A stretch of 64,000 nucleotides of DNA, from NCBI GenBank assembly GCA_017505535.1, contig JAFVPD010000030.1:186001-250000 (forward strand). Direction: 5' to 3'. The notes beneath the pieces are model-generated. The model was not told the origin of the DNA and did no database searches. It was given only the letters and a program-made list of their open reading frames with translations. A program made the translations under genes and the position numbers. Shown piece after piece: positions 27,892 through 37,973 of this stretch. Numbering within the stretch: position 1 is the first letter of the stretch; the number at the start of each line of letters is the position of its first letter. Source of the DNA: Muribaculaceae bacterium. GTDB lineage: Bacteria; Bacteroidota; Bacteroidia; Bacteroidales; Muribaculaceae.

Positions 27892-29067
27892 TTACCTTGA
27901 TATTTGATCATATAATGACAAATAACTTTCAGCCATTTTGGCTTCACTGAAATTATTCAAAACATTCTCACGAGCGTCGGCGCTAAATTGGGATTTATTT
28001 TTCAAAACAAATTCTATTGCCGACGAAACAGCATCAATATTATCTATATCAACAACCTCACCTCCACGATTAACGATTTCGGGCATTGCCGTGGTAGCAT
28101 TTACTATGACCGGGACTCCACATGACATCGCCTCTATCGTGGTCATGCCAAAAGTTTCTTCTCGTGAAGAATTAATATAAATCGTAGAACGATTGTATAA
28201 TTGGGGTAAACTATCATATTTCACTACACCTAAAAACTGCATATTAGATGGTGAGTTGAGTCTCTGACGGAGAGTTGTCTCTCCTGCAATAATAATTTTA
28301 TAGTGAGGATGAGACTTGGCTAATGTAGTAAAGAACTCCAAATTCTTTAAATCAATCCAACGTGAAGCAACACCTAAAATAACTGTTTGAGCGTTTTCAA
28401 CGTTATTAGGAGAAAATAAAGTAGTATCTATGCCATTATGGATAACTTGTGTTTCATACCCTTTCAAGAAAGAATGTGCTAACTGACTCTGTTGCCACTT
28501 TGATACTGCAATTAATTTCAGGTTCTCATGTCCTAAAAAAGCGCTCATTTTTATACGATAATTACGGGCCGAATGAGACACAATACTAATAGGGTAATCA
28601 AAACTATAATCACAGTTAGGGCACCCAACTTTCCATTGCTCACAATTATTATGAATATACCTTGCACAATGGCCGGTAAAAGGCCAACAATCATGCAAAG
28701 TCCATACAATTGGAATTTTCACTTTTTTCAGCCATTCCATTAATAACACGACATTTACATAGTACCCATGCAAATTGTGAATGTGTACAATGTCGGGTGA
28801 AAACTCCTCTAATTTTTCAATTAACTTAGTAGTAGCTTTAGTAGAATGAAAGCCGGCAGAATCATCTATACGACTCATTAAAGCATGGCCATAAACATCT
28901 AAAATTGATCCGATGCGATAACAATCAAAATTAGGAATTGTATCACCTCGTCCAAAAGCAAACATAACATTATCTCCCCGATTTATAGCCGCATCTGATA
29001 TACTCATCATTATGCGACCGGGAGCATTTGTTTTATCTAAGACAGTGTTTATGGCAAATATTTTCAT
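27892..29067 (-). CDS. Glycosyltransferase family 4 protein
   Basis: The 391-residue protein has a two-domain GT-B layout. The N-terminal domain holds HIHNLHGYYV and WTLHDCWPFTGHCARY, typical of a Bacteroidales GT4 branch, with a Cys-rich insertion (C-X3-C-X2-C pattern near HNNCEQWKVGCPNCDY). The C-terminal donor site is SREETFGMTTIEAMSCGVPVI. It would transfer a sugar from a nucleotide donor during surface polysaccharide or lipid glycan synthesis; the acceptor is unknown. It is isolated from other glycan genes here. Its promoter lies so close to the ATG that the leader would be only 3-5 nt. Confidence 0.88.
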   Translation of the reverse strand: MKIFAINTVLDKTNAPGRIMMSISDAAINRGDNVMFAFGRGDTIPNFDCYRIGSILDVYGHALMSRIDDSAGFHSTKATTKLIEKLEEFSPDIVHIHNLHGYYVNVVLLMEWLKKVKIPIVWTLHDCWPFTGHCARYIHNNCEQWKVGCPNCDYSFDYPISIVSHSARNYRIKMSAFLGHENLKLIAVSKWQQSQLAHSFLKGYETQVIHNGIDTTLFSPNNVENAQTVILGVASRWIDLKNLEFFTTLAKSHPHYKIIIAGETTLRQRLNSPSNMQFLGVVKYDSLPQLYNRSTIYINSSREETFGMTTIEAMSCGVPVIVNATTAMPEIVNRGGEVVDIDNIDAVSSAIEFVLKNKSQFSADARENVLNNFSEAKMAESYLSLYDQISR

Positions 29068-29074
29068 TATTCTT

Positions 29075-29105
29075 CAAAAGTAACTTATTCCAATAAAACA
29101 AACAA
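29075..29105 (-). promoter_or_regulatory. Promoter of the glycosyltransferase gene, almost abutting the ATG
   Basis: On the minus strand TTG (29103-29105), a 20-bp gap and TACTTTTG (29075-29082) match the consensus well. The ATG begins at 29067, only 7 bp beyond the box, so the mRNA would be near-leaderless. Confidence 0.7.
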
Positions 29106-29173
29106 GAAAATCCCTCCAAAATGAAAAAATTTCTAATACTTTATTTAATTTATTGTTTTCAAGACGACGCTTC

Positions 29174-29204
29174 TTGCGATTATGCTTTGCGTTTGCTAAC
29201 TTTG
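29174..29204 (+). promoter_or_regulatory. Promoter of the 29227-34379 operon
   Basis: TTG (29174-29176), 20 bp, TAACTTTG (29197-29204). The ATG at 29227 follows with a leader of about 19 nt. Confidence 0.8.
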
Positions 29205-29226
29205 TAGTTCTAAACAAATCAGAATA

Positions 29227-30552
29227 ATGAAAAGAATCGTTTCGCTTATAATATCTCTATTAACTATAATTTCAGTTACAGCCTCATCTCTCTCTTTCAT
29301 TGGTAATAACAAATCGGTTATTACCGATAAACCGTCCTCCTCTACCGGACTTGACGAAATATATATTTTATATAATATCAATGGTGTGTCAGCTCAATAT
29401 AAGGCATCAAGTTCTGCAGAAGTAACATGGTATCGTTTCAGCAACTTAGGTGGAGGATATGCCGAAGAATTGTCAGGAATTACAAGACAAAATAACGTAT
29501 ATACCCTACATAAACTTGAATCAGACATGGGGTATATTATTCAAGAAGGGACTACACGTCACTATTTTTGGATTGTGGATTATTCTAAACATTATTTTGA
29601 TATTGACAGACTTGATTTCGCCCCGGAACAAGTATGCGATATCGTTGCCTTAAACCCTATTGGACAAGGAGCCCCTATTAAATATTACACAATTAATGGA
29701 CAATCAAAAGAATTGTCGCGAGACATAAAACTGACATATAACACACTTGAATATAATGCCGAAACATCATCATATAACGAAACAATAATAACCGAGACAT
29801 TTTCTGCTCTTAGCGAAACAATTAGAGCCAAAGCACCTCTATGTAATACCGAATTCTCATTATCAGGAGATCGTTTTCTAAAATCATGGGACGAAGAGAT
29901 TTCTATCACAAGTGATAGTTATACAACGATAGCTGTTGAGGCTGAGACAAGCGCAACGCAAACAATTCGTGAAAATGATAATGAAAAGAAAGAAGAGGCT
30001 GCTCTTGGTGGGTCAGCCCCGGTTGAGATTGAATTTAATGCAGTGTGCACCGATGCTGTAATTTTTACTGAATGGCAATTTGCCACTGATGCCGAATTTG
30101 AGAACATCACATATCGCATGAATGAGACTCAATTCACTTATACTTTCCGAGAACAAGGTACTATTTATGTCAGATTTGTTGCAAGCAACAACGAAGGGAC
30201 TTGCAACTATTATAGTCAAACGTATGAAGTATTCATTGGAGAGTCCAGTCTTGAATGCCCCAATGCATTTTCGCCAGAAGGCTCTGAAGGGATTAATGAT
30301 GAGTGGAAAGTCAGCTATAAATCAATAATTTCGTTTGAATGTCACATTTTCAATAGATGGGGAATAAAAGTAGCCGAGCTAAACGATCCATCTCAGGGTT
30401 GGGACGGAAAACATAATGGGAAATATGTGCCTTCGGGTGTTTATTACTATGTTATAAAGGCTGAAGGAGCCGATGGTCGTAAATACAACCTCAATGGTGA
30501 CATTAATATCATTAAATACAAACATTCGGGAACACCTACAACTACAGAATAA
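29227..30552 (+). CDS. Secreted protein with type B (gliding motility-associated) C-terminal sorting domain
   Basis: The 441-residue protein has a signal peptide (to about residue 21) and a central region of unrecognised beta-sandwich sequence. The C-terminal ~85 residues match the CHU_C/type B sorting domain: CPNAFSPEGSEGINDEWKV, HIFNRWGIKVAE, GWDGKHNGKYVPSGVYYYVI, ending NGDINIIKYK. Such domains direct proteins through the type IX secretion system to the surface. The gene is the first of an operon with a lytic transglycosylase (15-bp gap) and uvrA. Confidence 0.8.
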   Translation: MKRIVSLIISLLTIISVTASSLSFIGNNKSVITDKPSSSTGLDEIYILYNINGVSAQYKASSSAEVTWYRFSNLGGGYAEELSGITRQNNVYTLHKLESDMGYIIQEGTTRHYFWIVDYSKHYFDIDRLDFAPEQVCDIVALNPIGQGAPIKYYTINGQSKELSRDIKLTYNTLEYNAETSSYNETIITETFSALSETIRAKAPLCNTEFSLSGDRFLKSWDEEISITSDSYTTIAVEAETSATQTIRENDNEKKEEAALGGSAPVEIEFNAVCTDAVIFTEWQFATDAEFENITYRMNETQFTYTFREQGTIYVRFVASNNEGTCNYYSQTYEVFIGESSLECPNAFSPEGSEGINDEWKVSYKSIISFECHIFNRWGIKVAELNDPSQGWDGKHNGKYVPSGVYYYVIKAEGADGRKYNLNGDINIIKYKHSGTPTTTE

Positions 30553-30567
30553 ATACTATAATCTATA

Positions 30568-31518
30568 ATGAAACTATTACAACGCCTATTCGTGGCAGCA
30601 ATGCTATTTACTTTTCCTTGCATTTTTGCCAATAGCCAACAAACTGAATTCTCCGCAGTAGAAAATCCGACAATCCCAACAAAAGTACAATTCGCCGGGC
30701 AAACAATCTCTTTTGACCGAATTGACATGTATGAACGTCTTGATAGAGAATTGACATCTATGGCCTATACCCATGGAACGACTCTTTTATTGATTAAACG
30801 AGCTAATAAATACTTTCCAATAATGGCTCCAATCCTAAAAAAGCATGGAGTTCCTCTTGACATTCTATATCTTGCTTGTATTGAAAGTACGCTTGACATA
30901 CGAGCCTATTCACCGGCAAAAGCCGCAGGCCTTTGGCAGTTTATTGCATCAACAGGGAAACAATATGGCTTGGAAATTAACGAATATGTTGATGAACGAT
31001 ATAACATTGAAAAAGCAACTGAAGCTGCATGTAAATATCTAAAAAAAGCCTATGCCGAATATGGTAATTGGGAAACTGTTATGGCATCATACAACGCCGG
31101 TAGAGCAGGTATTTCCAAACGTTTGGAGTCACAACTTGCGACATCATCATTTGATCTACATCTTGTAGAAGAGACCTCTCGATATGTATTCCGGATAATT
31201 GCAGCAAAATTAATTATGGAAAATCCGGCGAAATACGGATTTAATCTCGCACAAGAAAACTTATATTTTCCGGTAGAATATAAAACTGTCGAAGTGAATG
31301 GTTCTGTTGATGATTGGGCCGTTTGGGCAAAAAATCATGGAATAACATATGCACAACTACGCGAACACAATCCATGGATACGTTCAAGCAAATTGGTTAA
31401 CGAAACGACAAAACGCCGTCAAGCTAAAACCTATAAAATTAAAATCCCATTGAAAAAAGATCTATATCGCTCTACATTACAACAAAAAGTATATAATCCC
31501 AATTGGGTTTCAAAATGA
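30568..31518 (+). CDS. Membrane-bound lytic murein transglycosylase, MltD-like
   Basis: The 316-residue protein has a signal peptide and an SLT (GH23) domain. E106 in the ACIES motif is the likely catalytic glutamate, with AAGLWQFIASTGKQYGL and ASYNAGRAG as the other SLT motifs. It cleaves the MurNAc-GlcNAc bond with formation of 1,6-anhydroMurNAc. The C-terminal ~55 residues (WAVWAKNHGITYAQLREHNPW) look like a single LysM-type peptidoglycan-binding domain. The stop overlaps the uvrA ATG by 4 bp, an odd pairing of wall turnover with DNA repair. Confidence 0.88.
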   Translation: MKLLQRLFVAAMLFTFPCIFANSQQTEFSAVENPTIPTKVQFAGQTISFDRIDMYERLDRELTSMAYTHGTTLLLIKRANKYFPIMAPILKKHGVPLDILYLACIESTLDIRAYSPAKAAGLWQFIASTGKQYGLEINEYVDERYNIEKATEAACKYLKKAYAEYGNWETVMASYNAGRAGISKRLESQLATSSFDLHLVEETSRYVFRIIAAKLIMENPAKYGFNLAQENLYFPVEYKTVEVNGSVDDWAVWAKNHGITYAQLREHNPWIRSSKLVNETTKRRQAKTYKIKIPLKKDLYRSTLQQKVYNPNWVSK

Positions 31519-34379
31519 AACACGACACCACTCTCCCAACCTCCCAAGAATACACTGATGCAATTAATGTCATTGGTGCTAGGGTTCATAACTTAAAAAA
31601 TATCGATGTAACAATTCCTCACAATCGGCTAACTGTTATAACTGGATTAAGTGGGAGTGGTAAATCCTCATTGGCTTTTGACACAATTTTCGCTGAAGGT
31701 CAACGCAGATATATTGAAACATTTTCATCTTATGCCCGCAATATGCTTGGCAATCTTGAGCGCCCCGATGTTGATTTCATATATGGCCTAAGCCCGGTTA
31801 TCGCTATTGAACAGAAAACCATAAACAAAAACCCCAGAAGTACTATTGGTACTACGACCGAAATATACGACTATCTTAGATTGCTATTTGCTCGTATTGG
31901 CATTGCTCGTAGCTACATTTCTGGCGAGCAAATGATTAAATACACCGAGGAGAAAATAGTTCAACTAATATTGGACAAATATAATGGTCACAAAATTTAT
32001 ATCCTTGCACCATTAATTAAAAATAGGAAGGGGCACTATAAAGAACTATTTGAGCAATTACGCAAAAAAGGGTTCATCACTGTTCGCGTTGACGGTGAGA
32101 TACGAGAAATTACATACGGAATGAAACTTGATAGGTATAAAAACCACTCAATTGAACTTGTCGTTGATCGTTTAAAAGTATCTCAAAAAGATGAATCCCG
32201 ACTTTCCGACACTATAAAAGATGCGTTAAAGCAAGGTGATAAACAAATCATGATATACGATGTTGATAATGACACAATCGGTCATTATAGCCAAATGCTG
32301 ATGGACCCGATTAGTGGAATTTCTTATCGTGAACCTGCCCCACATAATTTTTCATTCAATTCACCGCAAGGAGCTTGCAAATGTTGCAAAGGCCTTGGAG
32401 TTGTAAACATCATTGACCAAAAGAAAATAATTCCCGATGACTCTGTTTCTATATATGACGGAGGGATTGTTGCTTTAGGTAAATATAAAAACTCCATGAT
32501 TTTTTGGCAAATATCTGCCATCTGCGAAAAATATGGACACACTATAAAAACTCCCATCAGAGAATTGTCTGATGAAGCTATTAACGATATCCTTAACGGC
32601 ACGACAGAGCGCCTTGAAATTAAAAATGAGACAATGAGCACTTCTAACTATTTTCACACCTACGAAGGTTTAGTGAAATATATAGAATTGCAACAAGATG
32701 AAGAAGCAACATCGGCCGCACAAAAATGGAGCGATCAATTCTTCTCGCGTGGAGTATGTCCTGAGTGCCATGGAGACCGATTAAATCGTGAAGCGTTACA
32801 CTTTTTCGTTGGCGATAAAAACATTGCTGACCTTGCTCGGCTTGATATCGCCGACCTATACAAATGGTCTCTTACGGCAGAAAATGAGTTATCTTCACAA
32901 CATAAGATTATCGCGCATGAAATTCTCAAAGAAATACGCACTCGTCTTAGCTTTTTAGTTGACGTTGGACTTGATTACCTATCACTCAATAGAAACTCTG
33001 CGACACTCTCGGGAGGTGAAAGCCAACGAATAAGACTTGCTACACAACTCGGGTCGGAATTAGTAAATGTTTTATACATCCTTGACGAGCCAAGTATTGG
33101 CTTACATCAACGCGACAACAAACGTCTCATTAATTCATTAAAACGACTTAGAGATGCCGATAACACGATAATAGTAGTTGAGCATGATAAAGAAATAATG
33201 CTTGAAGCCGATCACATTGTTGACATAGGCCCAAAAGCAGGACGCAAAGGTGGTGAAGTGGTATTTTCCGGGACACCTCATGAAATGTTACAGACCAAGA
33301 CTCTGACTGCTGAATATCTCAATGGAACTCGCAACATAGAAATTCCGACACGACGCAGATATGGTAATGGCAAAACACTAAACCTCATTAACTGTACCGG
33401 TAATAACCTGAAAAATGTGACACTAACACTTCCATTAGGTACATTCATTTGTGTTGCAGGAGTATCTGGTAGTGGAAAATCTTCTCTTATAAACTCAACA
33501 TTACAGCCAATTCTCAGCAAACGATTCTATCGGTCTTTGCAAGAACCTCTCCCATATGAATCAATAGAAGGAATTGAATTTATCGACAAAGTGGTAACAG
33601 TGGACCAATCACCATTGGGAAAATCTCCGCGCTCAAATCCGGCTACTTATACCGGTGTATTTTCTGATATACGCGCTCTATATGTAAATCTACCCGAAGC
33701 TAAAATTAGAGGGTATAAGCCTGGACGTTTCTCTTTTAATGTTAGAGGCGGACGATGCGAAGCATGTAATGGCAACGGATACAAGACAATTGAGATGAAC
33801 TTTCTCCCAGATGTGTTAGTGCCTTGTGAAACCTGTTCCGGACGACGATATAACCGAGAGACTCTTGAAGTCCGATTCAAAGGAAAATCCATTGCCGACG
33901 TACTTGAGATGACAATAAATCAAGCTGTTGAATTCTTTGCGGGCATTCCTGCAATTCTAAATAAGATTAAAGTCCTTCAAGACATTGGACTCGGATACAT
34001 AAAATTGGGGCAACCATCTTCAACACTATCCGGTGGCGAAAATCAACGAGTAAAACTTGCAACCGAATTATCAAAAAAAGACACAGGCAAAACATTGTTT
34101 ATACTTGATGAGCCAACAACCGGACTTCATTTTGAAGATATCAATGTATTGCTTGGCGTCCTAAATCGACTTGTTGACAAAGGGAATACAGTTCTTGTCA
34201 TTGAACACAATCTTGATGTTATAAAATGCGCCGATTATATAATTGATATGGGGCCCGAAGGAGGCAAAAATGGCGGGCAAATAATTGCAACCGGTACACC
34301 TGAACAAATTGCCGCAGGAGACTCTCCAACAGCGCCATATATTAAAGAGGAACTAAATCACGATAAAGCGTACAATTAA
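31515..34379 (+). CDS. uvrA: Excinuclease ABC subunit UvrA, variant first zinc module
   Basis: UvrA finds bulky DNA lesions in nucleotide excision repair. The 954-residue protein has two ABC modules: Walker A GLSGSGKSS and GVSGSGKSS, and signatures LSGGESQRIRLA and LSGGENQRVKLA. Of the zinc sites, CEACNGNGY...CETCSGRRY (module II) is complete. In the first module the pair before FSFNSP is replaced by D264 and S267, leaving only C288 and C291 (ACKCCKG). The ATG at 31515 (ATGA overlap with the MltD-like gene) is chosen over an in-frame TTG at 31503. Confidence 0.95.
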   Translation: MKHDTTLPTSQEYTDAINVIGARVHNLKNIDVTIPHNRLTVITGLSGSGKSSLAFDTIFAEGQRRYIETFSSYARNMLGNLERPDVDFIYGLSPVIAIEQKTINKNPRSTIGTTTEIYDYLRLLFARIGIARSYISGEQMIKYTEEKIVQLILDKYNGHKIYILAPLIKNRKGHYKELFEQLRKKGFITVRVDGEIREITYGMKLDRYKNHSIELVVDRLKVSQKDESRLSDTIKDALKQGDKQIMIYDVDNDTIGHYSQMLMDPISGISYREPAPHNFSFNSPQGACKCCKGLGVVNIIDQKKIIPDDSVSIYDGGIVALGKYKNSMIFWQISAICEKYGHTIKTPIRELSDEAINDILNGTTERLEIKNETMSTSNYFHTYEGLVKYIELQQDEEATSAAQKWSDQFFSRGVCPECHGDRLNREALHFFVGDKNIADLARLDIADLYKWSLTAENELSSQHKIIAHEILKEIRTRLSFLVDVGLDYLSLNRNSATLSGGESQRIRLATQLGSELVNVLYILDEPSIGLHQRDNKRLINSLKRLRDADNTIIVVEHDKEIMLEADHIVDIGPKAGRKGGEVVFSGTPHEMLQTKTLTAEYLNGTRNIEIPTRRRYGNGKTLNLINCTGNNLKNVTLTLPLGTFICVAGVSGSGKSSLINSTLQPILSKRFYRSLQEPLPYESIEGIEFIDKVVTVDQSPLGKSPRSNPATYTGVFSDIRALYVNLPEAKIRGYKPGRFSFNVRGGRCEACNGNGYKTIEMNFLPDVLVPCETCSGRRYNRETLEVRFKGKSIADVLEMTINQAVEFFAGIPAILNKIKVLQDIGLGYIKLGQPSSTLSGGENQRVKLATELSKKDTGKTLFILDEPTTGLHFEDINVLLGVLNRLVDKGNTVLVIEHNLDVIKCADYIIDMGPEGGKNGGQIIATGTPEQIAAGDSPTAPYIKEELNHDKAYN

Positions 34380-34447
34380 CATAACACCATGATAGTGATA
34401 TATTGAATTAAAATTGTTAACTTCGCAAAAAATTTATATACATAAAT

Positions 34448-35557
34448 ATGGCCGATTCATCTTTACTGACACGACTTGATGGTATTGAAGCTCGCTTTGA
34501 AGAAGTGAGCACACTCATTACAGACCCATCAGTCATTGCCGACATGAAGCGTTATGTACGCTTAACCAAAGAATATAAAGATCTGGAAAAATTAACCGGA
34601 GCTACTCGCAATTATAAGCACCTACTCGATAATATCGCTGAAGCTCGTGAAATACTTGAGACTGAAAACGACGACGAAATGCGAGCAATGGCTAAAGAGG
34701 AACTTGATTCTGCGACATCAAAATTACCTCAATTGGAAGAGGAAATTAAACTACTCCTTATTCCTGCCGACCCTGAAGATGGCAAAAATGCAATTGTTGA
34801 AATCAGAGGTGGAACCGGTGGTGATGAAGCTGCAATCTTTGCAGGTGATTTATTTAAAATGTACAGCAAATACTGCGAGTCTAAAGGTTGGAGCGTGTCA
34901 GTAACCAACTTTAACGAAGGTACTGCCGGCGGATTTAAAGAAATCGTATTTGCCGTTAGCGGTGAAGGTGTATATGGTACATTGAAGTATGAGAGTGGAG
35001 TACATCGCGTGCAACGTGTTCCGGCAACCGAAACACAAGGACGTGTACACACTTCAGCGGCTACTGTAGCTGTATTACCCGAAGCTGAGGAATTTGACGT
35101 TGAAATAAACGAAGGGGAAATAAAATGGGACACATTCCGAAGTGGTGGAGCAGGTGGACAAAATGTGAACAAGGTTGAATCAGGTGTCAGACTTCGCTAC
35201 ATATGGAAAAACCCTATAACTGGTGAAAGCGAAGAAATACTTATAGAATGTACCGAAACTCGCGACCAACCAAAGAACAAGGAGCGTGCCTTGAGTCGAC
35301 TTCGCACATTCATCTATGACAAAGAACATCAAAAATATCTTGATGACATTGCATCACGCCGTAAAACAATGGTTTCAACAGGTGACAGATCGGCAAAAAT
35401 ACGCACTTACAATTATCCACAAGGGCGCATTACCGATCATCGCATAAACTATACAATATATAATCTGCAAGCATTTGTTGATGGTGATATTCAAGATTGT
35501 ATCGATCAACTAATAATTGCCGAAAATGCCGAAAAGCTCAAAGAAAGTGAATTATAA
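34448..35557 (+). CDS. prfA: Peptide chain release factor 1
   Basis: RF1 ends translation at UAA and UAG. The 369-residue protein has the catalytic GGQ motif at 236-238 (RSGGAGGQNVNK), and the VPATETQGR segment carries the PxT codon-recognition motif of RF1 (not the SPF of RF2). Length is normal. A weak -7 box TAACTTCG lies at 34418-34425. pyrF begins 23 bp after the stop, so the two are probably co-transcribed. Confidence 0.96.
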   Translation: MADSSLLTRLDGIEARFEEVSTLITDPSVIADMKRYVRLTKEYKDLEKLTGATRNYKHLLDNIAEAREILETENDDEMRAMAKEELDSATSKLPQLEEEIKLLLIPADPEDGKNAIVEIRGGTGGDEAAIFAGDLFKMYSKYCESKGWSVSVTNFNEGTAGGFKEIVFAVSGEGVYGTLKYESGVHRVQRVPATETQGRVHTSAATVAVLPEAEEFDVEINEGEIKWDTFRSGGAGGQNVNKVESGVRLRYIWKNPITGESEEILIECTETRDQPKNKERALSRLRTFIYDKEHQKYLDDIASRRKTMVSTGDRSAKIRTYNYPQGRITDHRINYTIYNLQAFVDGDIQDCIDQLIIAENAEKLKESEL

Positions 35558-35580
35558 CCCCTCTAAAATAACATTTGACA

Positions 35581-36411
35581 ATGAAACGTACAGAATTGGT
35601 TGAAAACATACGCCGTAAAGGTTCATTCCTATGCGTTGGTCTTGATCCTGATATCAAGAAAATTCCTGAACATCTATTGGAAGATGAAGACCCTTTATTT
35701 GCATTCAATAAAGCGATTATTGATGCTACTGCAGAATATGCTGTCGCCTATAAGCCTAACCTTGCTTTTTACGAAAGCCTCGGAGTGGCAGGTTGGATTT
35801 CTCTTGAAAAAACAATCAAGCACATTAAAGAAAATCACCCCGACCAATTTATAATTGCAGACGCTAAACGTGGTGACATAGGCAACACATCACAACTATA
35901 TGCTCGTAGTTTCTTTGAACACCTTGATGTTGATGCCATCACAGTTGCTCCATATATGGGAGAAGATAGTGTTACTCCATTTTTAGGATATGATGGTAAA
36001 TGGGTTATACTATTAGCCCTTACATCAAACAAAGGCTCTCATGATTTCCAATTCATCGCAGACAACAACGGAAAACGCCTATTTGAACATGTACTTGAAA
36101 CATCAGCCAAATGGGCATCAAGTGATGAAATGATGTATGTAGTTGGTGCCACTCAGGGTGAAATGTTTAAAGACATCAGAGCCGTTTCTCCTAATAGTTT
36201 TCTTCTCGTCCCTGGGGTCGGAGCACAAGGAGGTAGTCTTGAAGAAGTTGCCAAATATGGCATGATTGAAGATTGTGGCTTACTTGTAAACTCATCACGT
36301 GGCATCATATATGCATCAAAAGATAAAGACTTTGCCGAAGCATCAGCGGCTGAAGCAAAAAAACTTCGTGATGCAATGACTCTACTTTTGAAATCTCATA
36401 ACATCATTTAA
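35581..36411 (+). CDS. pyrF: Orotidine 5'-phosphate decarboxylase
   Basis: PyrF makes UMP from OMP in pyrimidine synthesis. The 276-residue protein is the longer type 2 form found in Bacteroidota and actinobacteria. The catalytic D-x-K-x-x-D motif is in [10 protein letters not shown] (D94, K96, D99), preceded by [18 protein letters not shown] near the C-terminus is the phosphate-binding segment. The start is ATG 35581; a TTG at 35575 is in frame but less likely. Confidence 0.95.
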   Translation: MKRTELVENIRRKGSFLCVGLDPDIKKIPEHLLEDEDPLFAFNKAIIDATAEYAVAYKPNLAFYESLGVAGWISLEKTIKHIKENHPDQFIIADAKRGDIGNTSQLYARSFFEHLDVDAITVAPYMGEDSVTPFLGYDGKWVILLALTSNKGSHDFQFIADNNGKRLFEHVLETSAKWASSDEMMYVVGATQGEMFKDIRAVSPNSFLLVPGVGAQGGSLEEVAKYGMIEDCGLLVNSSRGIIYASKDKDFAEASAAEAKKLRDAMTLLLKSHNII

Positions 36412-36445
36412 TCATTCTAAAGCATATTATCTCAGAAAAATAGAG

Positions 36446-36453
36446 TAAATTTG
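36446..36453 (+). promoter_or_regulatory. -7 box upstream of pgk
   Basis: TAAATTTG matches TAnnTTTG; the -33 region is weak. The ATG is at 36510, giving a leader of about 50 nt. Confidence 0.6.
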
Positions 36454-36509
36454 CAACATAAAATAAATAATCGGAAAATATAAGTTTAACAACTAAAAAA
36501 ATAAGTAAA

Positions 36510-37757
36510 ATGACAATCGACAATTACAAGTTTGCCGGCAAAAAGGCAATCGTTCGTGTTGACTTCAACGTGCCCTTAGACGAGAACGGAAAAATCACAG
36601 ACGACACCCGCATTCGCGGTGCTCTACCTACTCTTAAGAAAATTCTTGCTGATGGAGGTGCTCTCATCATTATGTCACACATGGGCAAACCCAAAGGAAA
36701 AGTCAATCCTAAATTCTCTCTTTCACAAATCAAGGACGCAGTTGCTGCCGCACTTGGTACCGAAGTGAAATTTGCTCCCGATTGTGCAAAAGCTGCTGAC
36801 GTAGCCGCAGCTCTTAAACCTGGTGAAGTATTGTTGCTTGAAAACCTTCGTTTCTATCCCGAAGAAGAAGGTAAGCCTGTAGGTATTGACAAAGAAGATC
36901 CTGCCTATGAAGCTGCTAAAAAAGAAATGAAAGAAAGCCAAAAGGCATTTGCTAAAACTCTCGCAAGCTATGCTGATTGCTACGTAAACGATGCATTTGG
37001 AACAGCACACCGCAAACACGCATCTACAGCAGTAATCGCTGATAGCTTTGACGCTGACAACAAAATGCTCGGCTATCTCATGGAAAAAGAAGTTAACGCC
37101 GTAAACGCTATCCTTAGCGACATTAAACGTCCGTTCACTGCAATCATGGGTGGATCTAAAGTTTCTACTAAAATAGGTATCATTGAAAACCTCATGGACA
37201 AAGTTGACAACCTCATTCTTTGTGGTGGTATGACTTATACATTTGCTAAAGCTCAAGGAGGTAAAATCGGTCTCTCAATTTGCGAAGACGATAAACTTGA
37301 ACTTGCACTTGACATCATGAAGAAAGCTCAAGAAAAAGGTGTAAACCTTGTTCTTGGTACCGACTGTATCGCAGGTGATAAATTCAGCAACGATGCAAAC
37401 ACTCAAGTTGCATCAGTAATGGATATTCCTGAAGGTTGGGAAGGTATGGATGCAGGTCCTGAAACTCAAAAGGCATTTGCTGAAGCTATCAAGGGTGCTA
37501 AGACTATCCTTTGGAATGGTCCTGCCGGAGTATTTGAATTCGATACATTTGCAGTAGGTTCAAAAGCTGTAGCTGAAGCTATCGTTGAAGCAACTGCAAA
37601 CGGTGCATTCTCTCTCGTTGGTGGTGGTGACTCTGTTGCATGTGTAAACAAATTTGGCTTAGCCAACAAAGTTTCTTACGTATCAACTGGTGGTGGTGCT
37701 CTTCTCGAAGCTATCGAAGGAAAAATTCTTCCTGGAATTGCTGCCATCAAAGGCTAA
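36510..37757 (+). CDS. pgk: Phosphoglycerate kinase
   Basis: Pgk makes ATP from 1,3-bisphosphoglycerate in glycolysis. The 415-residue protein has the signature [19 protein letters not shown] (11-29), the substrate-binding SHMGKPKGK segment, [13 protein letters not shown], and the nucleotide-binding GPAGVFE and FSLVGGGDS near the C-terminus. It has many codons with C or T at the third position, like highly expressed neighbours. It is flanked by its own promoter and terminator. Confidence 0.98.
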   Translation: MTIDNYKFAGKKAIVRVDFNVPLDENGKITDDTRIRGALPTLKKILADGGALIIMSHMGKPKGKVNPKFSLSQIKDAVAAALGTEVKFAPDCAKAADVAAALKPGEVLLLENLRFYPEEEGKPVGIDKEDPAYEAAKKEMKESQKAFAKTLASYADCYVNDAFGTAHRKHASTAVIADSFDADNKMLGYLMEKEVNAVNAILSDIKRPFTAIMGGSKVSTKIGIIENLMDKVDNLILCGGMTYTFAKAQGGKIGLSICEDDKLELALDIMKKAQEKGVNLVLGTDCIAGDKFSNDANTQVASVMDIPEGWEGMDAGPETQKAFAEAIKGAKTILWNGPAGVFEFDTFAVGSKAVAEAIVEATANGAFSLVGGGDSVACVNKFGLANKVSYVSTGGGALLEAIEGKILPGIAAIKG

Positions 37758-37783
37758 TCAAATTTTCAGCATTTAACTAATAG

Positions 37784-37825
37784 AAACACAGGTTTCAAAT
37801 TGATTTGAAACCTGTGTTTTTTTGT
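37784..37825 (+). terminator. Intrinsic terminator after pgk
   Basis: A perfect 16-bp stem (37784-37799 with 37804-37819, AAACACAGGTTTCAAA) with a TTGA loop is followed by a T run. Confidence 0.92.
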
Positions 37826-37961
37826 ATATAACACTCAGACTATGAGTGTTACAATTTTAATTGATCTGTCGGAGTCCATAAATATTCTACGACTCAGATG
37901 TAAATATATTTGAACGAATCTTATAATATCATGAAACGCAAAGATTTAACTCTGAAATCAA

Positions 37962-37969
37962 TATCTTTG
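37962..37969 (+). promoter_or_regulatory. -7 box abutting the start of the 37974 gene
   Basis: TATCTTTG matches TAnnTTTG but ends only 4 bp before the ATG at 37974. A -33 TTTG is not evident at 19-21 bp. If used, transcription would start at or next to the ATG. Confidence 0.45.
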
Positions 37970-37973
37970 CACT

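Noticed and set aside
31503..31514. TTG start for uvrA four codons upstream
   Set aside because: The ATGA overlap with the transglycosylase stop at 31515 is the more usual coupling, and Met is preferred.
36723..37256. A 177-codon minus-strand frame within pgk
   Set aside because: It is a shadow of the strongly codon-biased pgk gene; its Ser/Phe/Cys-rich translation is typical of antisense frames.
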